From positions 8,927,001-8,991,000 of the forward strand of contig NC_079875.1 of NCBI RefSeq assembly GCF_029227915.1: a stretch of 64,000 bases of DNA, given 5' to 3'. The DNA comes from Hydractinia symbiolongicarpus. Taxonomy: Eukaryota > Cnidaria > Hydrozoa > Anthoathecata > Hydractiniidae. A program made the translations under genes and the position numbers. Each line of letters starts with the position of its first letter. The first letter of the stretch is position 1. A model generated the notes under the pieces. That model was given only the letters and a program-made list of their open reading frames with translations. It searched no databases and had not been told where the DNA came from. Positions 1-9,948 of this stretch are shown here, piece after piece.

Positions 1-952
1 TGTCTAAGAAAAAAACATAGAGGGAAAAGTTAACTACACTAAAATCCTAATTTGCCTATATTACGTGTTATGAATATAGATCAGGATGTCAGCCAAGTAG
101 CCACATCATATGTTCAATGCCAATAGGCAGCACATCGTCACTTTAATGTTCATTGATGCCATCATATTTTGTTGTCTATTGCGAGATTAAAAACACACCA
201 CAGGTCAAAGAAAATCAACATATTTATCCACCATTTCCATTTGTGAGGGGTTCAGATATGATATCAGAAGAAATAAGTAAAATCAATGAAAAATTTTTTG
301 CTGTTGTCTGCGTTAGAATCTGACATAGCAGTAACAAGTGTTATTGAGTAACAGATAAGGAATTAAGAGTCAGGCCAGCTTTAAATTTCGTGAAAATCCT
401 TTCACTACCTCATTATTTAACAGACTTGGAAGTAATGGACCAAACACTAAAAAAGGTTTTAAAACCCTTGCACATAACATGATATTTGGAAACATGAAGG
501 ATGCCAAAAACAAAATTTGACAATATAAACTTTCATATACCTGTGGTTTGGTCATTGAGCTCTTAACTTTATCTAAATGGCAAATTGATTTGCAAAGGGA
601 AATATTGAAATTGTAGAAGTATAATGCGGCAACGAATAAAAACATTTAGATCCACAAAACGTATGCATTCTATCCAAAAACATAATTATTATCAATAATT
701 ATTCCAATCAGATTCATGTGCAGCTTGCACTTATGACTCAAACATGGTGTGATTTCGTGTCATATACTGCAAAAGAATGGTTATAGCCATAGAACAAAAG
801 TAAAGCGTTTTGATTTTTACTGTTTGTTGAATAAGATAGCAGCAAAACATGAAGCAAAAAAGATAGTTTTTAACGCTACAGCTAAAGTGTTGCAAGCTGT
901 TTTTATATATATATATATAACATCATTTTGTTTAAAGTATTTTTTAAATATA
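1..952. other. No recognisable gene (AT-rich)
   Basis: Only short unconvincing reading frames are present. A (TA)n run lies near 905-920. I see no transposon ends, RNA genes or splice-bounded exons that I can support. Confidence 0.5.
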
Positions 953-1531
953 TTATTTTTTATGAATAAAACTTCCTAGCATTTTTAACAGGACAACTCT
1001 GTCAACGATGTGATAACATTTGAGCCGTTGAATAATCCGTTCAACATGGATTCTTTCGTTTGCAATTTGCTGGTTTTTAACAACTTCTGCTTCTGTTATT
1101 GCGATATGAGCAGAGAGAATGAATCCACCTTTTAAATCAGAAAGAAGCAACCAATCAAAGGCAAGGTGTAAGAGACCAATGAGCTTAGACCTTTTACTAG
1201 GAGGACGAGCACCTGCTTTAAGACATTTGATGTTATTTAGTTGCTTTACCGGGGAAGAGATAGAAGTATTAAAGTCAGTAAAAAATAGACGCACAACAGA
1301 ATCGTGGTGAAATGTAAACCGACCCTGTGTAAGGGCAGTTTTGCAGCGACCTAAGACGTGGATTGTGATGCATACTTGCTTACCACATAAGAAACAGGAA
1401 GATTTAGTACATAAACGGCAGCGCTTCAATTTACTTGGTGATGAGAGAACGTAGTAGGTGGCGCCTAAACAAAAGAGCAAGCAAGTTTGGGGGCATGCCC
1501 AGCAATGATTTCCAGGAGAAATCGTTTTCAA
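953..1531 (-). pseudogene. Decayed DDE_Tnp_4-type transposase C-terminus with a cysteine cluster upstream
   Basis: An open frame of 192 codons on the minus strand. Its last third contains the run ERIHVERIIQRLK preceded by EAEVVKNQQIAN, which matches the C-terminal signature of DDE_Tnp_4 transposases (the IA..RIHVER.I.R.K motif). The upstream part holds a C-x2-C-x4-C-x2-C-x4-C cysteine cluster (about 1385-1430) that looks zinc-binding but is not the usual continuation of this family. The DDE catalytic core is not visible, so this is a fragment or a composite of two relics. It lies just outside the Kolobok insertion. A related core fragment, also on minus, is at 30515-31010. The transposase tail is well supported; the cysteine part is unassigned. 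Confidence 0.6.
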
Positions 1532-1728
1532 TGTAACTATTCCATCTGGTCCAGTACCCTTGCACTTGTAACTACATAGCCTTACTTATATGATCTCCAT
1601 CGATGTCTCCCACACTCTCTGTTACCAATCTTCTGTAAGGGTAACATCCCTTGAATCTGGGTATTTTAGGGTTGGGATGCATACCTAAGCCACATGTACC
1701 ATGTTGGGGTGAGCCTATCATGGATTAA

Positions 1729-1748
1729 AGGTACTGTCCGATTAAAAA
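1729..1748 (+). repeat. Left terminal inverted repeat of the Kolobok element
   Basis: A 20-bp sequence that begins AGGTACTGTCC directly after the TTAA at 1725-1728. It is the exact reverse complement of 6355-6374. Pairing continues only patchily further in. Confidence 0.93.
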
Positions 1749-2355
1749 TCAACTAAAATTTTGACAAAAAATTCTTATTTGTAACTAATTTCTATAAAAG
1801 AATTAAATAATTATTTGTTTTCTTACCTAAAACCAACTGAACAACATCTCATTCTTGTTTACAAAAAAGCATGCGGTCTCTCGCTTCGATTGTTTATATA
1901 AATGGTGGATGATAGGCACTAAAGAGAGGCTGAAATAATATGTCGTGTGTGACGTATTTACCTGGAGCGCGCCGAACTGACCAAAATAAATAAAACGTGG
2001 GCCAGGCTGATATTTTATTATATGTTTAAAAATTTTGGGAATTTTACCCCCTGAATTGTGAAAGACCGCTTTTTATGAATTATTCATATGGAATTATAAA
2101 ATCGTAGGCGAAAGAAGTGTCTAGACCTTAAGGTGAACACACACTGTGCCAATTCTGTACGAACCTTAAGTAAGAAGGATTCGCTAATAAAACTTTAAGT
2201 CCAATATGACTTTAGCCTTAGGGTTGCATAGTTGTTTCCAGATACTTTAAAGCCAACCAATCAAAAATTAAAAATTAGTTTCCCCTTTACTAGATGTCCC
2301 GCCACAGAGAGATTAGACTCAGATCGCACATTCAGTAAGGTTGAAAGGCAGAATA

Positions 2356-5277
2356 ATGTCGTGGTGCGCTGTTGTGAATTGCACTAACAACAAACCAGGA
2401 TAAAAGTTTTTTTTCACTGCCAAAGGATCCGAAAATTAAATCAGCTTGGATTAAGTTGATTAATCGAACAAGCTTACCGTCCAGAGTATACGTTTGCTCT
2501 GATCATTTTGAAGAAAAATGTTTCGACCCTTCCTGGAAACTTTAGAACGAATTGTTCTACACAGGGAGAAGAAAAAAAGCATTACTTTTACCTGGGTCTA
2601 TCCCTTCCATTTTTCCGTACAAGGAAAAACCAAAAGGCAGAGAAATATCTGAACGCAGGAGGAAAGAAAAGGATGTTAAGGAGGTGAATGGGGGCTGGTA
2701 CCTAGGTGGTCGTTCGAAATGGTACAAGTGTTAGCGCATTTAATATTATTCTATCTTTATTTTACAGATTATGAATCAAGCATTGGAAAAAGTGCCTCAA
2801 CAATACGAAGATGTTACCGACTTCAGCTGTACGAATCAGACGATGATGATGACGTTGATGACGAATCCGAAATAAGGGAAGAAGAGATATCCTTGTTGAA
2901 TTGTAATCCCACTTTAAATAAAAGTAAGTATATATCATGATAAATTCTGCTAACAACACTGGGGATGGAGTGGTTCGTTTATATATTTTTTTAATAAATT
3001 TCTTTAGACACTGGGATTGACTTGCTGTATATGCTGGGTTTCACTGAACATCCAAGCAAAGCAGGCACATCAACATGCAACGAAAGTCCACATGAATGCG
3101 TTAACGCAGACAATGAGGTCGTTTCTGACGCCGACAACGAATCAGAAGATGAGATATAAGAAGAAGAAGTTGACACATGGCTGGAGAAATCCTTGCAAAA
3201 GTATGAATCGATGACTAATGGAACTTGCAGTGAGGTTAGATAAAAACTAATCTTTGTCACGCCTTTTTTTTCAGAACAGCAACGGCAGATCTTGACTACG
3301 AGTTGGAAGAAGAAAAGTCACAAGATGACGACGAATACAACACAAGTTTTGTCTCGCTAGTGGAAGACACAGCTATTCATATGCAACGGACGTTTTTGGT
3401 GTTTGAATCTGCTCTTTTTTTGCAATAAATGTGGTGCCCCTCTTGATAAGTCGAAAACACTCGAAGCAAAAAGAACGGGAAGCCAACTAAAACTGAACTT
3501 CATTTGTACTCAAGGTAACTGAAATTGTACATTTCCTCGAAAATTTTAAATCCTTATACTTTTATTAGTAAAAGTTTCGCTATTAGTTGAATTTTTAGGC
3601 ATATTGGGCATTATTAAAGTACAGTAGCGAAATCTGAAGAAAAATTGTAATTATATTTTAAAGGGTGCAAGTACGACTGGTCATCTCAACCAATGTGGGC
3701 TGGATCAAGAGGTATCGGGAACCTCCTACTTACATCTGCAATCGATTTATCAGGCTCTTCATTCCATAAAATCGAGAAGTTCGCCAAATTGTTGAACTTA
3801 AAATTTCTGGGCAAATCCGTGTATTATGATCATCGCGGAAATTATGTTTATCCCGAAATCGATCACGCTTGGCGAAAAAATCAAAGCGAGCAAATTTCGG
3901 AAATTACGGAGAGTGGAAGATCCCTGCAACTGGCAGTTGATGGTCAATGCGACTCGCCTGGACACAACACTACCTATAGCACTGTCTCAGCTATGGATAC
4001 AACAACAAATAAAGTCTTGAACTTCAAAATCGTGCATGTCAAGGCAAGTTCATCATCTTGTGTTCCGTAATGAATTTAAATGTGCACGTTTTTGATTTTT
4101 TTTCCTTCATTTATAGGAAGTTACAAGTTCTCAGGCAATGAAGAAGGAAGGATTTATACGTTGTATCGACGATATTCAGATGACACATAAACTACCCATC
4201 AGGTTGATTTCGACGGATAGACACGCGTCCATTAAAAAACTAATGAGGGCAGAGGAGCGATTTAAGGCCATTATACACCAGTTTGACCCATGGCACATCG
4301 GCAAAGGCCTTATCAAAAAGTTGCTACAAGCTTCGAAAAAAAAAGGTTAGGATGAATATAATTTTCGCTCTAATCACTGCAAGTAAGCAGCTAGTTAAGC
4401 AAGGTAATTTTAACACTACATCCTGTTCGTTACCTTAAGCTAGTATATCATTATAGATCTAAAGATACTCGCCAGATGGGCACCGTCTATCGTGAACCAT
4501 TTATATTGGTCGATCGCAACGTGTAACGGTGAAGAGTTGGCAGAGCGATTTACTTCAGCAATCCACCATTCAGTCAACAGGCATGTGTTCGCACACAATA
4601 AATATTACAAGAAATGCGACCCTACATTATCAGAAGAAGAAGCACTTCGCAAAGAGTGGCTTGTAATGGGTTCGGCTGCGCACGAGAAATTGGTAAAAAT
4701 CGTTACCCAACCAATGTTGGTAAAGGATCTACAGCAACTGACGGAGCAAATCCACACCACCCTACTGGAGGTTTTTTATGCGCTGAAGATCCGTTACCTA
4801 CCCAAAGCCACCTACTTTAGAATGGAGAAGATGATTGCTGGGACTCAACTAGCAATATTAGACCATAACAACAACGTTGATCGGGCTCGGGTAAGAATAT
4901 TTAGGATTTTCAAGAAATAAACCATGTCACTATTTTTTCATAATTTTTTTTTCCTAACTAATGACTTTATTTACAACTTTATTATAGAAGTGTACAACGG
5001 ATGAGGAAGGCGAAAAATTCCGTTATTTCGAGTCGCATATTCCAAGCCCAATAAAAGGTTTGTTGCGAAAGTTGTACGAGAGGAAAAAAACTATGAATAC
5101 TTGACCTACATTGTTCGCAAAATTTTAAAAAGAACTCAGTTGAAGAGAAACGCGACGAGTGGATCTCGTTTAAAACGCCAATGTTCTTTACAGATAGCGC
5201 CTGAAGAACGACCTCCAAAAGAAGAGATCGTGGAAAAGAGTCAACAATTTAAAAGATTTAAGTTGTAGATTTTGTAC
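2356..5277 (+). pseudogene. Kolobok-type transposase, THAP finger plus DDE domain, multi-exon and broken
   Basis: DDE transposase that would bind the element ends and move it. The first exon starts at ATG 2356 and encodes a C2CH THAP zinc finger (CAVVNC near the start, then VCSDHF about 40 residues on). An in-frame TAA next to a T8 run and a TAG near 2543 break it. Later exons with usable splice sites lie near 2768-2925, 3007-3230, 3276-3515 (a C-x2-C finger), 3672-4044, 4118-4346, 4457-4891 and 4988-5277. The exon at 3672-4044 carries VDGQCDSPG and the next one STDRH and FDPWHIGKG, the likely catalytic acidic residues. One in-frame stop (EI*EEE, near 3157) and a +1 shift near 5057 are further lesions. 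The 3672-4044 exon appears to use a GC donor. Family known from fish and cnidarian genomes. Confidence 0.8.
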
Positions 5278-5299
5278 TTTTTTTAAATTAGGCTTCCGT

Positions 5300-6057
5300 T
5301 CAATAATTTCCCCCCTCCCATAAAATATTAAGCTCTGGAATTTCTACCCCGTCTTTGTAGCCAACATAAACGCCGTCAGCACTAGGGAACTCCTCGCGAA
5401 TCTTGGATACCACACATGCTGGTATAACTCGTCGCACCCCCCTACCTAAACGATTGTGCACGAACCAGCAAAACTGTCGATAAGCGGCATAGCGGTACGA
5501 TCTAAACAATGTTGTAAATAGTTTATTGTACAGTGCAAAAAAATGAGTAAGTATAAACAACTTCAAACCCAGGGTCTTTTTATTGCTTACTTGTTTGATA
5601 CTTCGTCACGTTTCGCCAATCCTCTGCTCTCTCTGTCATGGAGTGCCACCAAAGCTGTCCACAGCGTATTCTTCAATAAAACCACCGCTCGGAAATCTTC
5701 GTGTTCCGTAATACATTTTTTATCTGAAAAATATTACAATATTACTCAATCACACTCGCATCTAAGAAATTCTTATGAAGGAGTAGAAAATTTTATACCA
5801 TGTAATTGAAAGTATTTAATAGAATCTATCTCGTGACAGCACAAACATTCTACTTCAGAGGGCATCCTCTCACATTTATCGCACAGGCACCATAGACCTG
5901 CTTCAACATTTAGGCGAGTAGAAGCAACAAGGTCTCTGGCAATGTTATGTTCGTCTACGTCTTGAAAAGTTGGAACTAGCTCATCATTCCCTACTCTTTC
6001 CGGCTCGAATTGAAATCCTAGAACCTGCGAATTATTTTTATTCATTGCTATCTTCAT
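5300..6057 (-). CDS. P2X7 C-terminal 'ballast' domain-like protein, 3 exons, intact
   Basis: Spliced model: exon A 6057-5799, exon B 5723-5591, exon C 5501-5300. All introns are GT-AG, the phases agree at both joins, and the total is 594 nt (197 codons plus stop) with no internal stop. Exon A carries the zinc-cysteine motif WCLCDKCERMPSEVECLCC. Exon B starts with KKCITEHEDF. Exon C carries YRQFCWFVHNRLGRGVRRVI, then a CVV..IRE.FPS..GVYVGY run. These are the hallmarks of the cytoplasmic ballast domain of vertebrate P2X7 receptors, which binds zinc and guanine nucleotides. No channel or membrane segment is present, so this is not a P2X receptor. It lies wholly inside the Kolobok element, convergent with the transposase. 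Its function here is unknown; an accessory or DNA-binding role is speculation. Confidence 0.82.
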
Positions 6058-6354
6058 GAAGAACTTTTTTAAGCAAAGGAAAAAAATTATAAATAAACAT
6101 TTAGTCGTTCGATACGCAAGTCAGGGGGTTTGCCTAATAAGAAGCCAGGTAGCTACGTCACAAGCAAAAATGTGCTGAATAATGAATTTACCCAGTCCTT
6201 TTGCCGCGTTCGAAAGTTCGTGAAGATGGTAGGCGATTGAGACAAGATCATAACAAACAAACGATGGTGCTAAGTATTGGATAAATCTTTGTTGTTTAAG
6301 AGTGCAATCTTCGTTATTTTTGATACTCAATAAAACAAAAGAAAAAGATATTGT

Positions 6355-6374
6355 TTTTTAATCGGACAGTACCT
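6355..6374 (-). repeat. Right terminal inverted repeat of the Kolobok element
   Basis: Reverse complement of 1729-1748, immediately followed by TTAA at 6375-6378, which duplicates the TTAA on the left side. Confidence 0.93.
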
Positions 6375-6378
6375 TTAA

Positions 6379-6998
6379 ACTTTTCTTTCAGATTCAGCCT
6401 TTCTAACTGCGCCCAACACACTCCAATTACCCACCTTTACCGTTGGCAAGCCTCCTGAAACCAACGAGTCCTTCGCATCCCTCAGGAACAAGTGTCCAGT
6501 GAGTTTAGATAACTTTAGTATGAACTCGATAACAGAAAGGGTGCACAGGATGCGTATAAACACAAATTGGTGGTGGAATGATGCAGATGAAGCCACTTTC
6601 TTACACAAGATGATACCTTTTGCTCAAGAGTACTGGCGCACGACATCGAGACATTCTACCTCCAATGTGCACAACCAACATCCAACCTTTGGAGCACTCA
6701 ACTAATGTCCAGCCTATGACGTGCAGAACCAACGCACAACCTCCAGCTGGTGAAGCCCCTACAAAATCCCCTACGCGTGCAGCAAATGTTCACCCTTCAA
6801 CAAATGTGGCCAACAACCAACCTCCTTTGCGTGCTGCCTCCTAACAAGGAACAATCTCATCAGCCGAGGAGATCGACTCGAATACATACAGTTAAGAAGT
6901 TTTATGAACCTGAAACCGCTAAATACGTTTCCCCAAATAAACGATAAACACTCTTCCGGACCGACGATGATTAACAGACAATTAATCTGAGAGGGAGA
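6379..6998 (+). pseudogene. 3' end of an LTR retrotransposon polyprotein (remnant)
   Basis: After a good splice-acceptor-like run (TTTTCTTTCAG at 6380-6390) there is an open stretch to about 6705, then a Pro/Thr/Asn-rich stretch. A second frame ends with RRSTRIHTVKKFYEPETAKY at about 6866-6947. The RRSTR tail followed by a purine tract and TGTAGA resembles the C-terminus of Ty3/copia-type polyproteins just before a 3' LTR. No RT or integrase of this element is visible here; the Kolobok lies immediately upstream. Identity of the 6391-6705 part is unknown. Confidence 0.4.
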
Positions 6999-7250
6999 TG
7001 TAGAATATGGACTGTTTACGTTATTATTTGTCATTATCATTGTTACTGTTACCTTTTGTTTATTTAGAAAACCACATTCTTTACTAAAAAATATATATGT
7101 AAAGAAAGACACTTTGTTTAATAAGGATAGAAGATAAGAATTGGATAGGAATACTCCCAATTTTAACAAAGTGGTTATACAAGTTTGTTAGACGGGTAAT
7201 AAAACTTGTACTTTCTGCATGAAGATTTTCTGCCGTTATATTAAATGGAT
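6989..7250 (+). repeat. Possible 3' LTR start with polypurine tract
   Basis: A purine run GAGAGGGAGA at 6989-6998 is followed by TGTAGAATATGG, the usual arrangement of PPT and LTR start. A possible poly(A) signal AATAAA lies near 7199. No second LTR copy is in the window, so the right edge is not fixed. Confidence 0.35.
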
Positions 7251-7299
7251 CTTGTGATTTTCCTGTATGGAGTGACTAGATATCACGTTTGACATCACT

Positions 7300-7935
7300 C
7301 TGAGATATGGAAAAAGAGTGATTTCCCTCGCTCTACTTATTACCCCAGTCAAAATTAAAACAAAATTAAATAAAAATTAAGTTAGCAAGGGGGTTTGATC
7401 ATACTAGGTCTTGTCTTTGGAGAGTGACGACTCCACTTATTACCCCAGTTAAAAAATAAATAAATAAATAAAAAATAAAAAATAAAATATATTAGCAGGG
7501 GGGTTTGATCACACATGATCTTGTCTTTGGAGAGTAACGACTCCACTTAGTACCTGAGTTAAAAACAAAGAATAGCACAGTTGAACAGAAAGTGGTCAAA
7601 GTTAATTTTAGGAAGATAGGGATGTCTAGTTTCTGCTGATGACCGTCCGCGGACCTCTTCGAGGTGACCCAGCTAGACATCCAGGGTACTTAGGTTCAGA
7701 AATATGGGTCGAAACCTACCTGCCCTTGGTTAAAATTCTGTTCAACTTTTCAAATGTGTTGTGTCCTTTTTATTTTTTTCTATATTTTTTTAATTTCTTG
7801 TAAAAAGGGAGAATTGTGCTTTTAGAGGCATATTCTCTAGAGCAGTAAAACCTCTAGCTTGTTTCCAAAGACCTAACAGGTTGAGTTCATCATTGCGGTG
7901 GCTTGCCACCTCTTTGTAAATTATTTTCTTAGCAT
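7300..7935 (+). mobile_element. USP-LINE 3' UTR fragment (subfamily A)
   Basis: 5'-truncated copy holding only the 3' UTR. It shares long blocks with the tail of the copy at 9949-11372. It has up to three tandem hairpin modules ending in ACCCCAGT or a variant (about 7300-7350, 7386-7448, 7494-7560). Next comes the branched module with outer stem GGATGTCTAG/CTAGACATCC (7620-7629 with 7673-7682), then the stem GAGAAT/ATTCTC near 7810-7845. The 3' end is near TTGTAAATTATTTTCTT. The last hairpin is GGTGG-CTTG-CCACC. Confidence 0.75.
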
Positions 7936-8569
7936 TAGTGGTGATTTTGGGAGTGTTTAGAACATGGTTAAGGTGAGAAGCAAATTCGACGACAATTTGC
8001 TACACGATTATATGTATTTGTAATGGAAGTTTTACTGTACAGTAAACAGTAAATACGGTCAAATTTTCTTTTGATTAAAACTGCTTTCGTCTGTTATAAT
8101 ATCAGGTTCCCCTTGCTTGATGCGTTTCCTGCATTAAAGATTATATTTTTGTATGTTATAAAGTATAATCACAATAGAAAGGGTTGCGGAGAGTTGCCAA
8201 GGCAAGGGCATTAAGCATGGCAAGGAGAAGGCACGGCATAGGCGGATAGTCATTCAATTTATTATTTATTTATGTAAAGTAAATTAGTAATATATTTTTT
8301 TCCTATAAAACCACCAAAGAATTTACAAGGTTAAGAATGTCATCTATATAAGTATAACCTTTATAATCGTTCAGATGTATTATAATATCTACGTTAGATA
8401 GATAGCTTCACAAATATCGAGGGATATAGCCTGTCTATTATTTCCAGGAGGGGCCATGGCTTAGATGGAGAGTCCTAGAGTATCTAATGCTTATTTTGAG
8501 CTACGCAGACCCAATTAGGGACCGCGCTCTACTAGACAACTCCTGACAACATCCAAGGGCCCAAACAGT

Positions 8570-8682
8570 TGGATAAAATCCATTCAGTTATTATTTAACA
8601 TATGAATGTTTTGGTCTAAACGAAAAGAACATAATATATATACGTAAACCTAGTATAGTGTCAATTAGTTCATTGTCCTACA
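8570..8682 (-). repeat. 3' LTR of the Ty3 element (113 bp)
   Basis: Aligns with the two halves of the 5' LTR at 15348-15377 and 15659-15719. On minus it starts TGTAGGACAATG right after a polypurine tract (GGTGGGGGA) and ends in ATCCA. Confidence 0.8.
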
Positions 8683-8703
8683 TCCCCCACCAGTTCGTTA
8701 CTA

Positions 8704-9948
8704 CTATAAACCGAAATCAAATCCAATGTCCAATCTCAGGTTCATGTAGTGCTGGACGCCGTGTAGATCGACAAGGTAGGGAAGGAACCTCAAGGGTGCT
8801 GTCCTGATCTGTCGACGGGGGTGATGGTACCGTAACTGTTCCTGTGGCGGTAGGAGTGTCGATGGTGGAATCAGATGGTTGTTCGGGATCAACAGAGTAG
8901 TGCCATCCAAACATGCGTTGACGTCTGGGAGTTAGGGGGTGGGCAGGTCGAAATATGACACTGGGGACGGTCCACTTGTGAAGTTGCGATTGGTAATGGC
9001 AGGCGATGGTGGAAGGAAGCGTCGTAGGTACCGCCTTTTACGTCAAGTCACTCTTCCAGTGCCATCAACCTTAAGGGAGTAACTGTCATTACCATACCTC
9101 TACCATTGTTCTGGAGTGATCCTTTAGTTTAGGGTGATTTCCAGTATATAGCAATGCTTTTATGTAGATAGTGCACGAGAATGTTCATTTCGTCTTTCCG
9201 CAGAGTTGAGGAAACGTTCTCGCAGAGCTTCCTCCTCTTTGATCCAGGCATCCCTCCAATATTCTGGTTGATGAATTTTTCCAAACAGCTGGCAAAAGCA
9301 AACGCATCCCGGAGAGGTCTCCCAAAAACAAAGCTGGCGACAGATCACAATCACGGTCGGGAGTGTTCCGGAGCTGAATCATGGCACAGAGGAAATGTTC
9401 TGAATTCAGGCTACCCAATGGTCTGGTATTGGAGCGCAGGACTTCACAGCCACCTCTGCACGGCTATTCGATTGTGCATTATAAGCTGACGAAATCCTGC
9501 GGTCAACACGCCATTGTTTCAGGTAGGTTTCAGTCGCGTTGGACACAAACTCAAGGCCACCGTGGCTAGAGATCTTGGTTGGTATGCCAAAACGTGAGAA
9601 ATAGTTTCGCTGACAAGTAATGAGGCCCTCCGGTCCTGCTTGATGAGAGCTAGGAGGGGCTTTGAATACATCACACAATCCTGAAAATCTATCACCAACG
9701 ACCAGATAATGGGTCCCAACGCAATCGAAAAAATCAGCATGTATCATCTCGAACGGAGTTGACGGAGGTGTAGAGACAATGACTGGGAGTGGGGCTTGTG
9801 ATTGGGCATTCCTGACAAAATCTTTCCAGCTCTGTCTAGCACGTTTGATATTGTCGGTTATTCCAGGCCAGAAAACTATTGTTCGAGCACGAGCACCCAT
9901 CACTGAGACATCTTGGTGCGCCGCAAAACTTGCTACAAGGTCTTCCAA
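8704..9948 (-). pseudogene. Ty3 integrase and C-terminal tail, broken
   Basis: From 9948 downward: remains of the zinc domain and MGARARTIVFWPGI, then the rve core with MIHADFFDCVG (first catalytic Asp), YLVVGDRFSG, and SAYNAQSNSRAEVAVK (catalytic Glu). The second catalytic Asp is lost: the usual SSDGG reads SSHGG. After about 9410 the frame changes twice through the region ending PEYWRDAWIKEEEALRERF (about 9260-9205). The tail near 8790-8720 has a Pro/Ser/Thr-rich stretch and RSTRRPALHEPE, like the C-termini of this family. It cannot be active. Confidence 0.85.

Larger units (their letters stand above)
1725..6378 (+). mobile_element. Complete Kolobok-type DNA transposon with TTAA target duplications
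   Basis: The element runs from 1729 to 6374 (4646 bp). It begins AGGTACTGTCCGATT and ends with the exact inverse complement; the perfect inverted repeat is 20 bp. It is flanked by TTAA at 1725-1728 and TTAA at 6375-6378. TTAA duplications plus a THAP-domain DDE transposase are the defining features of the Kolobok superfamily (piggyBac also uses TTAA but lacks THAP). It carries two convergent genes: the transposase on + (2356-5277) and a P2X7-ballast-like gene on - (6057-5300), whose stops are 22 bp apart. The transposase is broken but the ends are perfect, so this copy could only have moved with transposase supplied from elsewhere. Confidence 0.9.

Noticed and set aside
5300-6057. A P2X7 receptor gene
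   Set aside because: No channel domain or membrane segments are present on either side; only the ballast part exists, and it lies inside a transposon.
7631-7720. CTGATGA ... GGGTCGAAACC in the LINE 3' UTR as a hammerhead ribozyme
   Set aside because: The bases after CTGATGA do not pair with those before GAAAC, and in 38364-38460 CTGATGA has become CTGAAAA while the surrounding stems are kept. The covarying hairpins explain the region better.
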